Below, piece by piece: positions 26,301 through 34,831 of a DNA stretch of 64,000 nucleotides. Numbering within the stretch: position 1 is the first letter of the stretch; each line of letters opens with the position of its first letter. This DNA is from Cytobacillus oceanisediminis (GTDB lineage: Bacteria; Bacillota; Bacilli; Bacillales; Cytobacillaceae): positions 434,001-498,000 of the forward strand of contig NZ_SOEE01000003.1 of the NCBI RefSeq assembly GCF_004366035.1, given 5' to 3'. A model generated the notes under the pieces. That model was not told the DNA's origin and did no database searches. It was given only the letters and a program-made list of their open reading frames with translations. Made by a program: the position numbers and the translations under genes.

Positions 26301-27841
26301 TTCTAGATGATCACTATAAAAAACTACCACCAGACTCAGAGCAGAACGAAAGAGATAAGACCTGGAGATTGTTTTTAGCTAGAATGGATAGGCGAAAAAT
26401 GAATATTAGTACTGAAGAAACTGATGGTGGCATATTGATACAGTTTGAACCTGAGATAGAACCAGAAATAGATAAGTTTAGAGAGGAAAATCAAAGAGAA
26501 TACAACGAACATACGAAGTATATTCCTTTAAAGTTATGGGCTGATTTCAAATTTAAAAATGATGAAAAATCTAAGGAATATGAGAAGTATGATAGTAATC
26601 CCCTAATTGCATTAGGTGAAGCTAAAGAAATATTAGAAAGACTTAATGAGTGTTACAATCCAGATTTACCTCAGGTAACACGCGCTGAAAATGAGAAATT
26701 CTATTTATTTAATTACCAAATACCATCATGTGTATGTGTGATATTAGTTGAGCATTATATCGATAAATTGAATGATGAAGATAAAGAGTTTTGTAAGGAC
26801 GTTATAATTGCAAAAGTGAATTCGTGCGTGAAGCCAAATTATATCTATCAAATAGGGGATGGTGTACAGGAAGCGATTGCTTCATTACCAAAACTGATGA
26901 GATTATATCCTAAAGAAAAAGAAACAATAAAACAAGTGCTTTTACTTATACTACTTAAGGATGAATCTGTTGGAGGAATTATATCATCTGAAAGATTCAA
27001 CGTTTTTTCTATGATTGCGATTCATAAAATGTGGGAAAAAGAATTTGAGGATGCTCATTCATTGCTATTGGGTTATCTAGTATTAAAGCACAAATATAAT
27101 GAGTTAATAAGTGAAATTCGAAGAGAGAACTTTGAAAATGGGGTTTACGAAGCTGATTTAGGAGAGTTGTTAAACAGATTTTTAGCTGCAAACGAGATGA
27201 GTCTGAAAAAGATGGTTGCTAATGAGTTTTCAATTTCGGATTTAGGCAATATTCAAGAGCTTGATTTGTCTATATTATCCAATGCTCTTAAAATCATGCC
27301 TAGTAAATTAGAGCATACAGAACATATTGCCATTACACATGAGATAATTGCTGTGTTTGCAAGAGAGCTAACGCAAGGTAGAGATGTTGATAAAGTAGAT
27401 TACATGGTACGTAATGAATTTTTGAAAAAATATGCTTATCTTGTTCTAAATTCTGAAAGGAGTGAAGTACCACTATTGATCCAACCCTTTATCGATAACT
27501 TCAACTCATCAGAACCAATAGCAGAGATGTTACAAGAATTTATTTATGCTGAAGATAGAATACAAAGTTATAATAATTTTTGGTTAGTATGGAATCAATT
27601 CAAAGATAAAATAGTTGAAGTAACTAATTATGGAAGCTGGTATGTAGACAAAATTATTAAAAGTTACCTATTTGCACAAACAAGATGGAACGATTCTACT
27701 AAAGAATGGAATTCATTAAAATCAACTAATATGAGATTGATAAAGGATGTATCTGAGCAGATAGGTCAACATCCTGCGGTTTTATATTCAATCTCTAAAC
27801 TGTTGAATGATACGGGAGTCCGTTTGTTGCTGATGGAGTAA
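23324..27841 (+). CDS. Avs-like STAND NTPase with N-terminal nuclease domain (C terminus frameshifted)
   Basis: 1505-aa protein with the layout of antiviral STAND (Avs) proteins. Residues 1-150 look like a Mrr/PD-(D/E)XK nuclease (FEWLCYLLFCKQF; NDDVVAWQAKFYE). An NTPase core follows at about 205-400 (Walker A SGVGGVGKTVL near residue 210, Walker B TIVIDSAEK near 268, sensor-like VIFTTRDAY). The remaining ~1100 residues are helical repeats, the usual phage-protein sensor. In Avs4-type relatives such proteins recognise a phage portal and then degrade DNA. The TAA at 27839-27841 follows a probable 1-nt deletion near 27819; the next frame continues as a coherent C terminus to 28065. ATG 23324 has AAGGGG eight bases upstream. 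Confidence 0.8.
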   Translation: MIKPNWDVFKAKFSDNPQNNFEWLCYLLFCKQFNKDYGIFRYKNQSAIETNPIEVNDDVVAWQAKFYETPLSNHKNDLEDTLNKLKRDYPNVNRLHIYSNQEWGQNKGQMPQGLKDIEKLAKELDVRLEWNLASFFESEFVTVKNDIISKHFFTFEKSIFTILEEMREHSDNLLKYISTDISFNDKKFEIEKEHELNQLIVGSNQVCIISGVGGVGKTVLVKKMYERYAEGEPFYIFKATEFELRNINDMFGDFSMSDFLGVHKDLEHKTIVIDSAEKLLDLRNTDPFKELLSAIVEDNWKVIFTTRDAYLKDLNYQFFEIYKIAPLNIGIRPLEQHELTTIASENSFTLPKDKKLLELIRNPFYLNEYLKFYKDIDEIDYVEFKSKLWEKRIKKSKPEREKCFLKIASQRANTGQFFVDVKAELGSQCDELMQDGMIGYEDMGYFISHDIYEEWALEKIINKEFANRSDEHGFFASIGESLPIRRCLRNWMSEKLLLEDYEIVEFIEETIKNDEVESFWKDELFASVLLSDYSRTYFKVFKNELLLDDCRLLKRLTFILRIACKEVDDEFFSQLGIKDINIFTLEHILTKPKGIGWEALIEFAYENIEIIGIENINFILPIINDWNDKIKRGNTTRCAGLIALKFYQNTIHRDAYYSRDDTLETILKTIINGSYELKNELKDIITEILSNEWKNHRDPYYDLSKFILTKLDGLPVCKVLPDEILELADFYWTYTPKENQLFSSWRDDVEHDFGIEKDYTDYHPASAFQTPIYWLLQIKPKATMDFIVSFTNKSVKKYVSSNLATRLDTITEVEVKLSDKSQKKQYISQCLWEIYRGTSSPVSPNLLQSVHMALEKFLLEIAERMKNEVLVSWLNYLLETSESASISSVVTSVVLANPEKTFDTAKILFGTKEFIIHDTHRLASEQGAKTLYSIGGNWGISKSSFYDNERLKTCEDKHRKWSLESLCLNHQVFAMQESEEDEAKKRQEILWGILDDHYKKLPPDSEQNERDKTWRLFLARMDRRKMNISTEETDGGILIQFEPEIEPEIDKFREENQREYNEHTKYIPLKLWADFKFKNDEKSKEYEKYDSNPLIALGEAKEILERLNECYNPDLPQVTRAENEKFYLFNYQIPSCVCVILVEHYIDKLNDEDKEFCKDVIIAKVNSCVKPNYIYQIGDGVQEAIASLPKLMRLYPKEKETIKQVLLLILLKDESVGGIISSERFNVFSMIAIHKMWEKEFEDAHSLLLGYLVLKHKYNELISEIRRENFENGVYEADLGELLNRFLAANEMSLKKMVANEFSISDLGNIQELDLSILSNALKIMPSKLEHTEHIAITHEIIAVFARELTQGRDVDKVDYMVRNEFLKKYAYLVLNSERSEVPLLIQPFIDNFNSSEPIAEMLQEFIYAEDRIQSYNNFWLVWNQFKDKIVEVTNYGSWYVDKIIKSYLFAQTRWNDSTKEWNSLKSTNMRLIKDVSEQIGQHPAVLYSISKLLNDTGVRLLLME

Positions 27842-28065
27842 TATGGATATCTAATATTTTATCGAGGCATTCAGAGTATTACACTTTAAAGCTTGAGGCG
27901 AACACCGTTTACTATTTAGAAAACTTGGTGAGAAAGTATGTCTATGAAGAACGAGAAAAGATTAAGAAGAACAAGCGATTAAAACAGAAAATTTTAGTTA
28001 TACTAAATTTCCTTATAGAAAAGGGTTCTACAGTAAGTTATATTCTTAGGGAGAATATTATTTAG
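27820..28065 (+). pseudogene. Out-of-frame C-terminal remainder of the Avs-like gene
   Basis: In the +1-shifted frame, starting where the main frame reads GVRLLLME-stop, 81 codons encode PFVADGVIWISNILSRH, LEANTVYYLENLVRKYV and LVILNFLIEKGS, ending in TAG. It joins naturally to NDTG of the main frame if one base is restored, giving a product of about 1580 aa. It has no start or ribosome site of its own. Confidence 0.75.
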
Positions 28066-28191
28066 ATTGACGAAATTATACTTAAGCAGAAATTGAGCAT
28101 TATTATTAATTAAAAACCGCGTATTATACAGTAAGGTAATCCTTATTATGAGTTTAAGATAAACACCACTAGATCCATATGCTATAAAAAG

Positions 28192-28224
28192 GCATCAGTA
28201 AATTTGTCTACTGATGCTTTTTTT
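28192..28224 (+). terminator. Terminator of the Avs-like gene
   Basis: GCATCAGTA / TACTGATGC perfect 9-bp stem with 8-base loop and seven T residues. It lies after the out-of-frame tail, supporting 28065 as the original gene end. Confidence 0.88.
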
Positions 28225-28414
28225 GCCTTTTAAATAACTACGCTGAACAGTATCAATAGTTTTTGGTTATTCAAATAGATAGGAGAAATAATGAAGATAT
28301 GGATTTATTAAATGATGATTACAGCCAAGAGATTTTACCACCCTTGCCATCTTTTTTACCATCCTTCCGCCAAGGAATTTACCACGCTACGCTAACACGT
28401 TTACCAATGGATAA

Positions 28415-28458
28415 AAAAGCCCTACAGATTAACATTCTAGTAATCTGATAGGGCTTTT
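28415..28458. terminator. Strong bidirectional hairpin beside the IS21 relic
   Basis: AAAAGCCCTA (28415-28424) pairs with TAGGGCTTTT (28449-28458); AGATTA/TAATCT extends the stem. A and T runs on both sides. It lies just past the small gene that follows istB. The stretch 28225-28414 shows no supported gene. Confidence 0.65.
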
Positions 28459-28470
28459 ATTATTAACTAA

Positions 28471-28683
28471 CTACTTAGAGTGATTACTGAAGTAATCGAA
28501 GATTATCTTTCTAGTCCCTTCAAATATATCTTGCTCAGTCCAGCTATAAGGAACAGGTTCCTCGCCGTATACCTTTAAAAGCCTTTCATTTAGTTCCTTT
28601 GGGAAAGGAATCCAGGTTTTGTAACCCACCCAATAATAGTATTCTTCAATCTTCTGAATCTCTTTAGGGGTTAATGTGGCCAT
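28471..28683 (-). CDS. Small hypothetical protein following istB
   Basis: 70 aa, hydrophilic and aromatic-rich (EEYYYWVGYKTWIPFP; SWTEQDIFEGTRKIIFDYF). It begins 7 bases after the istB stop, so it was co-transcribed with the transposition helper. I do not recognise a family. It may be an accessory gene of this IS21 subgroup or cargo. It appears intact although istB is broken. Confidence 0.55.
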   Translation of the reverse strand: MATLTPKEIQKIEEYYYWVGYKTWIPFPKELNERLLKVYGEEPVPYSWTEQDIFEGTRKIIFDYFSNHSK

Positions 28684-28690
28684 ATTAAGG

Positions 28691-29398
28691 TTACCTGCCT
28701 AACCCATGACGCTCACGCATAGAAACTTCTCCATCTAGTAGAATTTGATAGGAGTCATGAATAATACGATCTAAGATTGCTTCCGCAATCGTTTCATTTC
28801 CTAGCTTTAAATGCCATCCACTAGGATCAATCTGTGAACAGAATATAGTGGACCCCACCTTATGACGAGCTTCTGTAATTTCCAAGAGGATTGCTGCTTC
28901 ATCCGTTGTTAAATCTGTTAATAGCCACTCATCTAGGATAAGGAGGTCTACTTTCGTATATTTTTTTATGCTCTTCCGATAACTTCCGTCTGCTGCTAAT
29001 TTAGCGAGTGACAGCTCATTCAGTAATTCTGGTAACCGAATATATTTAACGTTAAAAACTGCCGACAAGCAGATACTCCGAAGGCAGTAGCTAAGAATGA
29101 CTTTTCTGAACCAGTAGGTCCTTTTAATATAATGTTGTGACTATCCAGAATATAAGTACAACTAGCAAACTTCAAAATCAACTCTTTGTTTAGTCTTCGA
29201 TCCTCATGATATTCTAGGTCTTCAATACAAGCATTGGAGTTAAGAAAAGTCGCAGTCTTGATTAGGCGTTGAAGCTTATTACTCTTTCTGCGGGCATGTT
29301 CTAAATCGACAAGTAAACTAAATCGATCTTGAAAGTTATTTTTGAAATTCTTTATTCGCTGCTTGTTCCTTATAGGCTTCTGCCATTGTAATTTGCAT
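28691..29398 (-). pseudogene. istB: IS21-family IstB transposition ATPase, frameshifted
   Basis: From ATG 29398 (minus), the sequence reads an IstB-like helicase-loader: N-terminal AEAYKEQAANKEFQ, ARRKSNKLQRLIK, Walker A-like GPTGSEKSF, Walker B LLILDEWLL, and the hallmark end DPSGWHLKLGN...RIIHDSY...SMRERHG. Frameshifts near 29335 and 29055 break it. The P-loop has Glu where GxxGxGKS needs Gly, a second sign of decay. No istA or clear IS ends were found, so this is a relic. Confidence 0.85.
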
Positions 29399-29689
29399 GA
29401 AAAATTTGTTTACTCTTATAAAATTTTACATATATTATATTTAGATCATTAAAACGATTCCAACCACCGGTATCAGAAGGATCATTTTAGCCAGTTTAAA
29501 TAATTTAAATGCAATTGCATGAGCTTATTTCAAATAGAAAAATTAATAATCTACAATTAAATACCACCCGCAACAATATAGTGTGTGGTATTTTGTCAAG
29601 ATTTTCTTATATGAAATTACTCCCTCCTACTCAATATCATCTAAATGCCTTACAATAATGGTAATGATATACAGGAGGGAATAACTAAC
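29399..29689. other. Intergenic region upstream of the PLD-helicase
   Basis: Contains a stem AATACCAC/GTGGTATT with a T run (29560-29594) that could be a terminator. On the minus strand there is a short hydrophobic reading stretch (AKMILLIPVVGIVLM) without a start codon. No supported gene; the helicase promoter should lie near 29600-29670. Confidence 0.4.
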
Positions 29690-32578
29690 ATGTCAACTTT
29701 CATCAAAAGTTTAGAAGATTCCTTGTATAAAGGATTTATTGATCAAGATAGGATAATCAAGGGTAAGTATCCTCCTAAATTACTAGTGAATAATAGTAAT
29801 AAAAATGAGTATGTATTAAATTCGATACACGAAGAGCTAGAGCAATGTGAATCATTTATTTTTTCTGTTGCTTTTATTACAGAAAGTGGGTTAGCAACTT
29901 TAAAGTCCTATTTATGGGATCTTAGGCAAAAAGGGATTGGAGGGCGTATTTTGACATCTACTTTTCTAAGCTTTAATCATCCTAAAGTTTTTAGGGAATT
30001 AATGAAGATTGAAAATGTAGAGGTTAGATTAACGGATATAAAAGGTTTCCATTCAAAGGGATATATCTTTAAACAAAAAACCCATTTTTCTTTAATAGTA
30101 GGAAGTTCTAACTTAACTTCTAATGCATTAAAGGTGAATTACGAATGGAATGTAAAGCTGACCTCACATGAAAATGGAGAATTCATTCACCATTTTCAGC
30201 AGCAATTTGAGGATGTCTGGGGAAAGGCATCACCGCTCACTGAGAATTGGATTAATCGCTATGAGGAATTGTATACGCCTTTGGTAAACAGTAAGATTAT
30301 TGATCGAATTGGAGAAGCTTCTTCTCAATATGCTGGCAATGCGATTGAGGATGCACTTAAAATCATTCCAAATAAAATGCAGCAAGCTGCCTTGGAACAA
30401 ATTCAAGCTTTAAGAGGGGAAGGCAAGCAAAAAGGATTAATTATATCTGCAACTGGTACAGGTAAAACATATTTGTCTGCATTTGATGTACGGAGGTTTA
30501 CTCCTAAACGAATGCTTTTTATCGTCCATCGTGAACAAATATTAAATAAAGCAAAGGAAGACTTTAGAAGGATCCTTGGTGGTCTTGAAGAAGACTTTGG
30601 TATTCTTTCTGGTACGACTCGTCAAAAGAATGCTAGATATTTATTTGCTACAATACAATCAATCTCTAAAGAAGAGCACTTGTCTTCGTTTGCTAAAGAT
30701 CACTTTGAATATATTTTAATAGATGAGGTACATAAAGCGGGAGCAGGCTCTTACCAAAAAGTTATGGAGTACTTTACTCCTCAATTTATGATGGGAATGA
30801 CTGCAACTCCGGAACGAACAGATCATTTTAACATCTTTGAGCTATTTGATTATAACATTGCATATGAGATTCGTTTACAGGAGGCACTTGAAGAAGATAT
30901 GCTTTGTCCCTTCCATTACTTTGGTGTAACTGACTTTGAGTATGATGGGAAATTAATTGATGATGCTTCAAAATTGAGTGAATTGGTAACAGAAGAACGA
31001 GTTAAGCATATTATTGATAAAATTAATTATTATGGTGCTTCTGGAGAAAAGGTCAGAGGGCTAATGTTTTGTAGTCGTAAGGATGAAGCAAAAGAATTAT
31101 CCCTCTTGCTAAATGAAAAAGGCTTCAATACCGTCGTATTGACAGGAGAGGATTCCCAGGAAGAGAGAGAAGGGAGGGTAAATCAATTAGAAGCTGGCAC
31201 AATCGATTATATTCTTACTGTCGATATATTCAATGAGGGAATTGATATTCCGAGTATAAATCAAGTCGTGATGCTAAGACAAACGAAATCAAGTATAATT
31301 TTTATTCAGCAATTAGGTAGGGGATTACGCAAACACGATACTAAAGAGTTTGTTACTATCATTGATTTTATTGGTAACTATAAAAGTAACTTTTTAATAC
31401 CTATTGCTCTCTCAGGTGATAAATCTGTAAATGAAGATACAACACGCAGATATACTAAAAATACCAGTTTTATTAAGGGAGTTTCAACGGTTAACTTTGA
31501 AGAGGTAGCAAGGAAAAGAATTTTTGATGCAATTAATGATATGGGATCCCAGACAAAAAGGTTATTAAAGGATGCTTATTTAGAATTAAAGAATAAGATT
31601 GGCCGCGTTCCAAAATTAGTTGATTATAGAACCTATAACTCAATCGATCCAAATGTAATTATTAATGAATATGCAACTTACCCTAAATTTTTAAAGATAG
31701 TAGATAAGATTTCTACAAGTTTTTCTGAATACGAATTAAAAGTGATTAGTATGCTGTCAATCGAAGTGATGAATGGCAAAAGACTCCATGAGATTATCTT
31801 GTTAAAAGAAATATTATTAAATGGGGAAATAACCGTTCAAGACTACCTGAATGTCTTAAAAGAGAATAACTGCTATGTTGACGAAAATACTTTAAAATCC
31901 GTTGAGCGTATATTTAACTTATCCTTTTTTACAAAAACGGACCAAGCTAAATATGGTGAAGAAGAAATTATTGTATTGGAAAACGGAAGCTATAAATTCG
32001 GAGAAAAAACAAACAATTCCATTATTAACAATAAGGAATTTGAATTACATTTACGTGATATTTGTGATACTGCGTTCGAGATTAGTAAAAGATACATTAG
32101 TAATGAGCCATTAAAGCTGTACGAAAAATACTCGAAAAAAGACGTGTGTAGGCTATTAAATTGGGAGAATGATGAAAAAGGAACTATGTATGGGTATAAA
32201 ACAAAGCACGGTACTTGCCCTATCTTTATCACTTACCATAAAGATGAATCAGTTGAGGCGAGCATTGCCTACGAAGATGCTCTCATTAATCAAGAGACAC
32301 TACTGTGGTTTTCTAGAAATAGCCGCGTGATTGAATCGAAAGAATTGCAGCCGATTATTCATGCTGAGGAACGAGGTATTGAAATTCATATCTTTATAAA
32401 AAAAGACGATGATGAAGGTACAGATTCATACTATCTCGGAAAAGCTTCACCTATTATTGACACTGTCACACAAACAACCATTAATACTGACAATGGGGAA
32501 AAACCAATAGTCAATATGAATATGATCATGGAAACCCCAGTTGAATATAATATGTATAAATACCTTACTGCTGAATAA
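29690..32578 (+). CDS. PLD-nuclease/SF2 helicase/DUF3427 protein
   Basis: 962 aa. The N-terminal ~190 residues form a phospholipase D-like domain with the HKD-type motif HSKGYIFKQK and GSSNLTSNAL. A DEAH-family SF2 helicase follows, with motif I ATGTGKT, DEVH in LIDEVHKAG, GMTATPERTD and motif VI QLGRGLRKHD. The C-terminal ~330 residues look like DUF3427 (YSKKDVCRLLNWENDEKGTM). Such proteins are common in defence islands, often beside a NUDIX gene as here, but their mechanism is not established. ATG 29690 has AGGAGGG ten bases upstream; extension to 29645 has none. Confidence 0.88.
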   Translation: MSTFIKSLEDSLYKGFIDQDRIIKGKYPPKLLVNNSNKNEYVLNSIHEELEQCESFIFSVAFITESGLATLKSYLWDLRQKGIGGRILTSTFLSFNHPKVFRELMKIENVEVRLTDIKGFHSKGYIFKQKTHFSLIVGSSNLTSNALKVNYEWNVKLTSHENGEFIHHFQQQFEDVWGKASPLTENWINRYEELYTPLVNSKIIDRIGEASSQYAGNAIEDALKIIPNKMQQAALEQIQALRGEGKQKGLIISATGTGKTYLSAFDVRRFTPKRMLFIVHREQILNKAKEDFRRILGGLEEDFGILSGTTRQKNARYLFATIQSISKEEHLSSFAKDHFEYILIDEVHKAGAGSYQKVMEYFTPQFMMGMTATPERTDHFNIFELFDYNIAYEIRLQEALEEDMLCPFHYFGVTDFEYDGKLIDDASKLSELVTEERVKHIIDKINYYGASGEKVRGLMFCSRKDEAKELSLLLNEKGFNTVVLTGEDSQEEREGRVNQLEAGTIDYILTVDIFNEGIDIPSINQVVMLRQTKSSIIFIQQLGRGLRKHDTKEFVTIIDFIGNYKSNFLIPIALSGDKSVNEDTTRRYTKNTSFIKGVSTVNFEEVARKRIFDAINDMGSQTKRLLKDAYLELKNKIGRVPKLVDYRTYNSIDPNVIINEYATYPKFLKIVDKISTSFSEYELKVISMLSIEVMNGKRLHEIILLKEILLNGEITVQDYLNVLKENNCYVDENTLKSVERIFNLSFFTKTDQAKYGEEEIIVLENGSYKFGEKTNNSIINNKEFELHLRDICDTAFEISKRYISNEPLKLYEKYSKKDVCRLLNWENDEKGTMYGYKTKHGTCPIFITYHKDESVEASIAYEDALINQETLLWFSRNSRVIESKELQPIIHAEERGIEIHIFIKKDDDEGTDSYYLGKASPIIDTVTQTTINTDNGEKPIVNMNMIMETPVEYNMYKYLTAE

Positions 32579-32582
32579 GGTG

Positions 32583-32613
32583 AAAATAGTCTTCTTAGAT
32601 GAGAAGACTATTT
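32583..32613. terminator. Bidirectional terminator between helicase and NUDIX genes
   Basis: AAAATAGTCTTCT / AGAAGACTATTTT with a six-base loop and T run. It overlaps the 3' end of the convergent NUDIX gene. Confidence 0.88.
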
Positions 32614-33005
32614 TTTTCTTGGATCAATTGTTCAACCGCGGGTATATCTGCTGGTGCCCAAACTAGAGATTTTAGATTTTCTCGTTTAAACCAGACAAGC
32701 TTAGAATGCTCAGTTGCAGTTGGTGTTCCTTCAATTAATTTTGCTTTTATTGCAATTAAATTAATAGTGAAATTATCGTATTCATGTGTATGATCATTAA
32801 ATATTCCTTCTGTATGTATGACGCAATTCATTTCTTCTTTAATTTCTCTTTTTAACGCTTCGTAAAGGTCTTCACCTTTCTCTACCTTACCGCCAGGAAA
32901 CTCCCACATATTTGGAATACTCATTTCTGGGGACCTTAAGGCACATAAAATTTCATTTTCATCATTTTCAATGATCGCTGCTACAACCTTGATTGCTTTT
33001 TTCAC
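32595..33005 (-). CDS. NUDIX hydrolase, MutT/8-oxo-dGTP diphosphatase-like
   Basis: 136-aa NUDIX pyrophosphohydrolase. The NUDIX box is complete: G-x5-E-x7-REI-x-EE in GKVEKGEDLYEALKREIKEE (about residues 39-58), and WEFPGGK precedes it. This resembles MutT-type nucleotide sanitising enzymes. It is convergent with the PLD-helicase gene, sharing its terminator. Since helicase-DUF3427 genes are often paired with such NUDIX genes, a functional link is possible but unproven. The ribosome site AGGAC upstream on the minus strand is modest. Confidence 0.88.
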   Translation of the reverse strand: MKKAIKVVAAIIENDENEILCALRSPEMSIPNMWEFPGGKVEKGEDLYEALKREIKEEMNCVIHTEGIFNDHTHEYDNFTINLIAIKAKLIEGTPTATEHSKLVWFKRENLKSLVWAPADIPAVEQLIQEKNSLLI

Positions 33006-33118
33006 TTTTGTCCTCCAATTTATATATTTTCTTTTATACTTGCTTTAAGTTTAAAGAAATATAAATAAGTTGTAAACATAATGATGGATACGAAATTTTT
33101 ATCAAGTTGTTATATAGA

Positions 33119-33591
33119 AGAGACTTCAGAGAATTGAGTATTATCCTACCCGCGTAAGGAAAAGCTTCTTCAAGAATACCAGAAATTAAAACTCGAATTA
33201 GGCAGAAGACCCACTTATTTGGAACTTCATCTAAAAGGTGATGCTGACTCTGTTCAGTATAAGCACGAATTCAAATCTTATCACGGTTTCCTGGCATGGG
33301 CAGACGAGTTAGATGAAAGTGAAAAGATGGCCGGAGCATTGATATGATCCTATTACTCCAGAAAAGGCAGCACCGTTTTTCCATCACTATTTAATAGAGA
33401 AAGAACACTGGAAAAGAATAGACTTCTATGACAAAGCATCTAAAATGTTATGGGATTATAATAAAGCAGGGGTAAGCAGTTTGATCAGCCGGATGCCTAT
33501 GAGTAAATGGAACGGTAGTTCAAAAGGGTTAATTAGTTTTGAGGATGGTATTTTCAAGCTAGAGTTCAATGTACGATTCTTAATTTATTGA
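33119..33591 (+). pseudogene. C-terminal relic of an SF2 helicase
   Basis: Broken reading frames: RIEYYPTR, then KLLQEYQKLKLELGRRPTYL and KSYHGFLAWADELDES ending in TGA (near 33345), then in another frame KAAPFFHHYLIEKEHWKRID and SSLISRMPMSKWNGSS to a TGA at 33591. The LGRRPTYLELH block resembles the post-helicase region of the neighbouring intact helicase (IGRVPKLVDY), so a related helicase gene once lay here. No start or helicase core remains. Confidence 0.6.
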
Positions 33592-33695
33592 TGAGTTGCC
33601 CTTCCGCTCAAAAGGCCAATGTAATCGGTACTGACAGATCCCTTTCGTCCATTCATATAAAATATTATTATCATCTTTATCTTATTAAAAATATG

Positions 33696-33727
33696 AAAGA
33701 ACCGTCCATTTGTGATCGGTTCTTTCT
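33696..33727 (+). terminator. Terminator after the helicase relic
   Basis: AAAGAACCG / CGGTTCTTT stem, 12-base loop, followed by a T-rich stretch. Confidence 0.65.
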
Positions 33728-33906
33728 TTATTCCTGATAGGTAGTGAAATAAAGCAGGTCTTCTTGTCATTTTAAACTAAGGTAAAGTTTTGCATGAATA
33801 CCTGTTCAATATAAGATTAAACTCAACACTAGGTAACCTATCAATAAATTGTTTAGCTTTAAAGGAATGTGGAAGGAATAAAGATGAAAAAGGAAGGAGC
33901 TTAATA

Positions 33907-34461
33907 ATGAATAGAAAAAGAAAAACCACAGAAGAAACCAAGATAAGCGGGACTGATAAAACAATAATCGATTTCTGGAACTGGGGATTTTCTGATTTGC
34001 TAAGCAACTCCTTAAGAGGTATATTTGCAGAGTTTTTGGTGGGAAATGCTCTAGACTGTCTAAATGAATCAAGAGTTGAGTGGGATACGTATGATCTAGT
34101 TTATCGAGGGAAAAAGATTGAAGTGAAATCTGCTGCATATGTACAGTCCTGGCATACTGACACATTTTCAAAAATCAGCTTTAACATTGGGGTAAAAAGA
34201 GAATATAGTTATACGACCCGGAAATATAGTACAGAGATGAAAAGACACGCTGATATTTACGTCTTTTGTTTATTGAAGGAAAAAGATATTGATACTCTTG
34301 ATCCATTGGATATGAGTCATTGGGAGTTTTACATTGTCTTGACTAAGAAATTAGATGAACGTTTTCCGAGTCAAAAATCAATTAGTCTATCTTCTTTAAG
34401 TAAAATGGCAAAACCGGTCAAATATGGTGAAATAAAGCTAAAGATAGATGGGATTACTTAA
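33907..34461 (+). CDS. Stand-alone PD-(D/E)XK nuclease-like protein
   Basis: 184 aa. The core of a restriction-endonuclease fold is visible: a helix with Glu (LRGIFAEFLVGNAL), then WDTYDLVYRGKKIEVKSAA, supplying the catalytic D and E-x-K, followed by QSWHTDTFSKISF. I know of no named family for it, though similar small nucleases occur in restriction contexts. No methyltransferase is adjacent. ATG 33907 has AAGGAGG just upstream; an in-frame TTG further upstream would add a tail without a ribosome site. It lies at the right end of the defence island. Confidence 0.75.
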   Translation: MNRKRKTTEETKISGTDKTIIDFWNWGFSDLLSNSLRGIFAEFLVGNALDCLNESRVEWDTYDLVYRGKKIEVKSAAYVQSWHTDTFSKISFNIGVKREYSYTTRKYSTEMKRHADIYVFCLLKEKDIDTLDPLDMSHWEFYIVLTKKLDERFPSQKSISLSSLSKMAKPVKYGEIKLKIDGIT

Positions 34462-34504
34462 ATATTCATTGGATTAATTTTTTCAAAAAGTCAGCTATAA
34501 AAAT

Positions 34505-34560
34505 ATGTGCCTGTTCCCAAAGTTTGTAATGCTTTTCGTTACTGGGGGCAGGCACTATTT
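34505..34560 (+). terminator. Probable terminator of the nuclease gene
   Basis: GTGCCTG-TTCCCA pairs with TGGGGG-CAGGCAC around a long loop, followed by TATTTT. Imperfect. Confidence 0.45.
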
Positions 34561-34602
34561 TAAACAGGTTTATAAAAGTATTTAACTTTTGTACAGAGTA
34601 TA

Positions 34603-34756
34603 TTAAATATTATATTCCTCCCACTTTTCCATGTACTCCTGCCTAATTTCCGAAAGTGCTTTACCGTTTTTTTATGAATGGCAAATACGTAATTCCCGGA
34701 TATCTTATAAAAGTAGTAAACCTCCCTTTTTCTGGGGTGTTTCTAACCAACTCCAT
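34603..34756 (-). pseudogene. Possible small gene with A7 frameshift
   Basis: On the minus strand, MELVRNTPEKGRFTTFI then RYPGITYLPFIKK leads into an A7 run. After a one-base shift NGKALSEIRQEYMEKWEEYN ends in TAA. Both halves look like real protein (about 50 aa total). No family recognised. The right end of 34462-35007 also holds the ECF41-type promoter. Confidence 0.4.
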
Positions 34757-34804
34757 ATTTTGAGAGTCAATTCTTATAACTATTTTATTTTTCACAATCG
34801 AAAG

Positions 34805-34831
34805 TGTCACAAATGGAATCCTAGCATCGTT
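34805..34831 (+). promoter_or_regulatory. ECF41-type promoter upstream of the carboxymuconolactone decarboxylase gene
   Basis: TGTCACA, 16-base spacer, CGTT. ECF41 sigma factors are known to use TGTCACA-N16-CGTC. The identical arrangement precedes the sigma gene itself (36537-36563, minus strand). It lies 177 bases before the start of the target gene. Confidence 0.75.

Noticed and set aside
28263-28448. Short open frame with proline-rich PSFLPSF segment
   Set aside because: No ribosome site for its start, overlaps a terminator hairpin, no recognisable family.
29440-29530. Short hydrophobic reading stretch on the minus strand resembling a small toxin
   Set aside because: No start codon in frame and no ribosome site.
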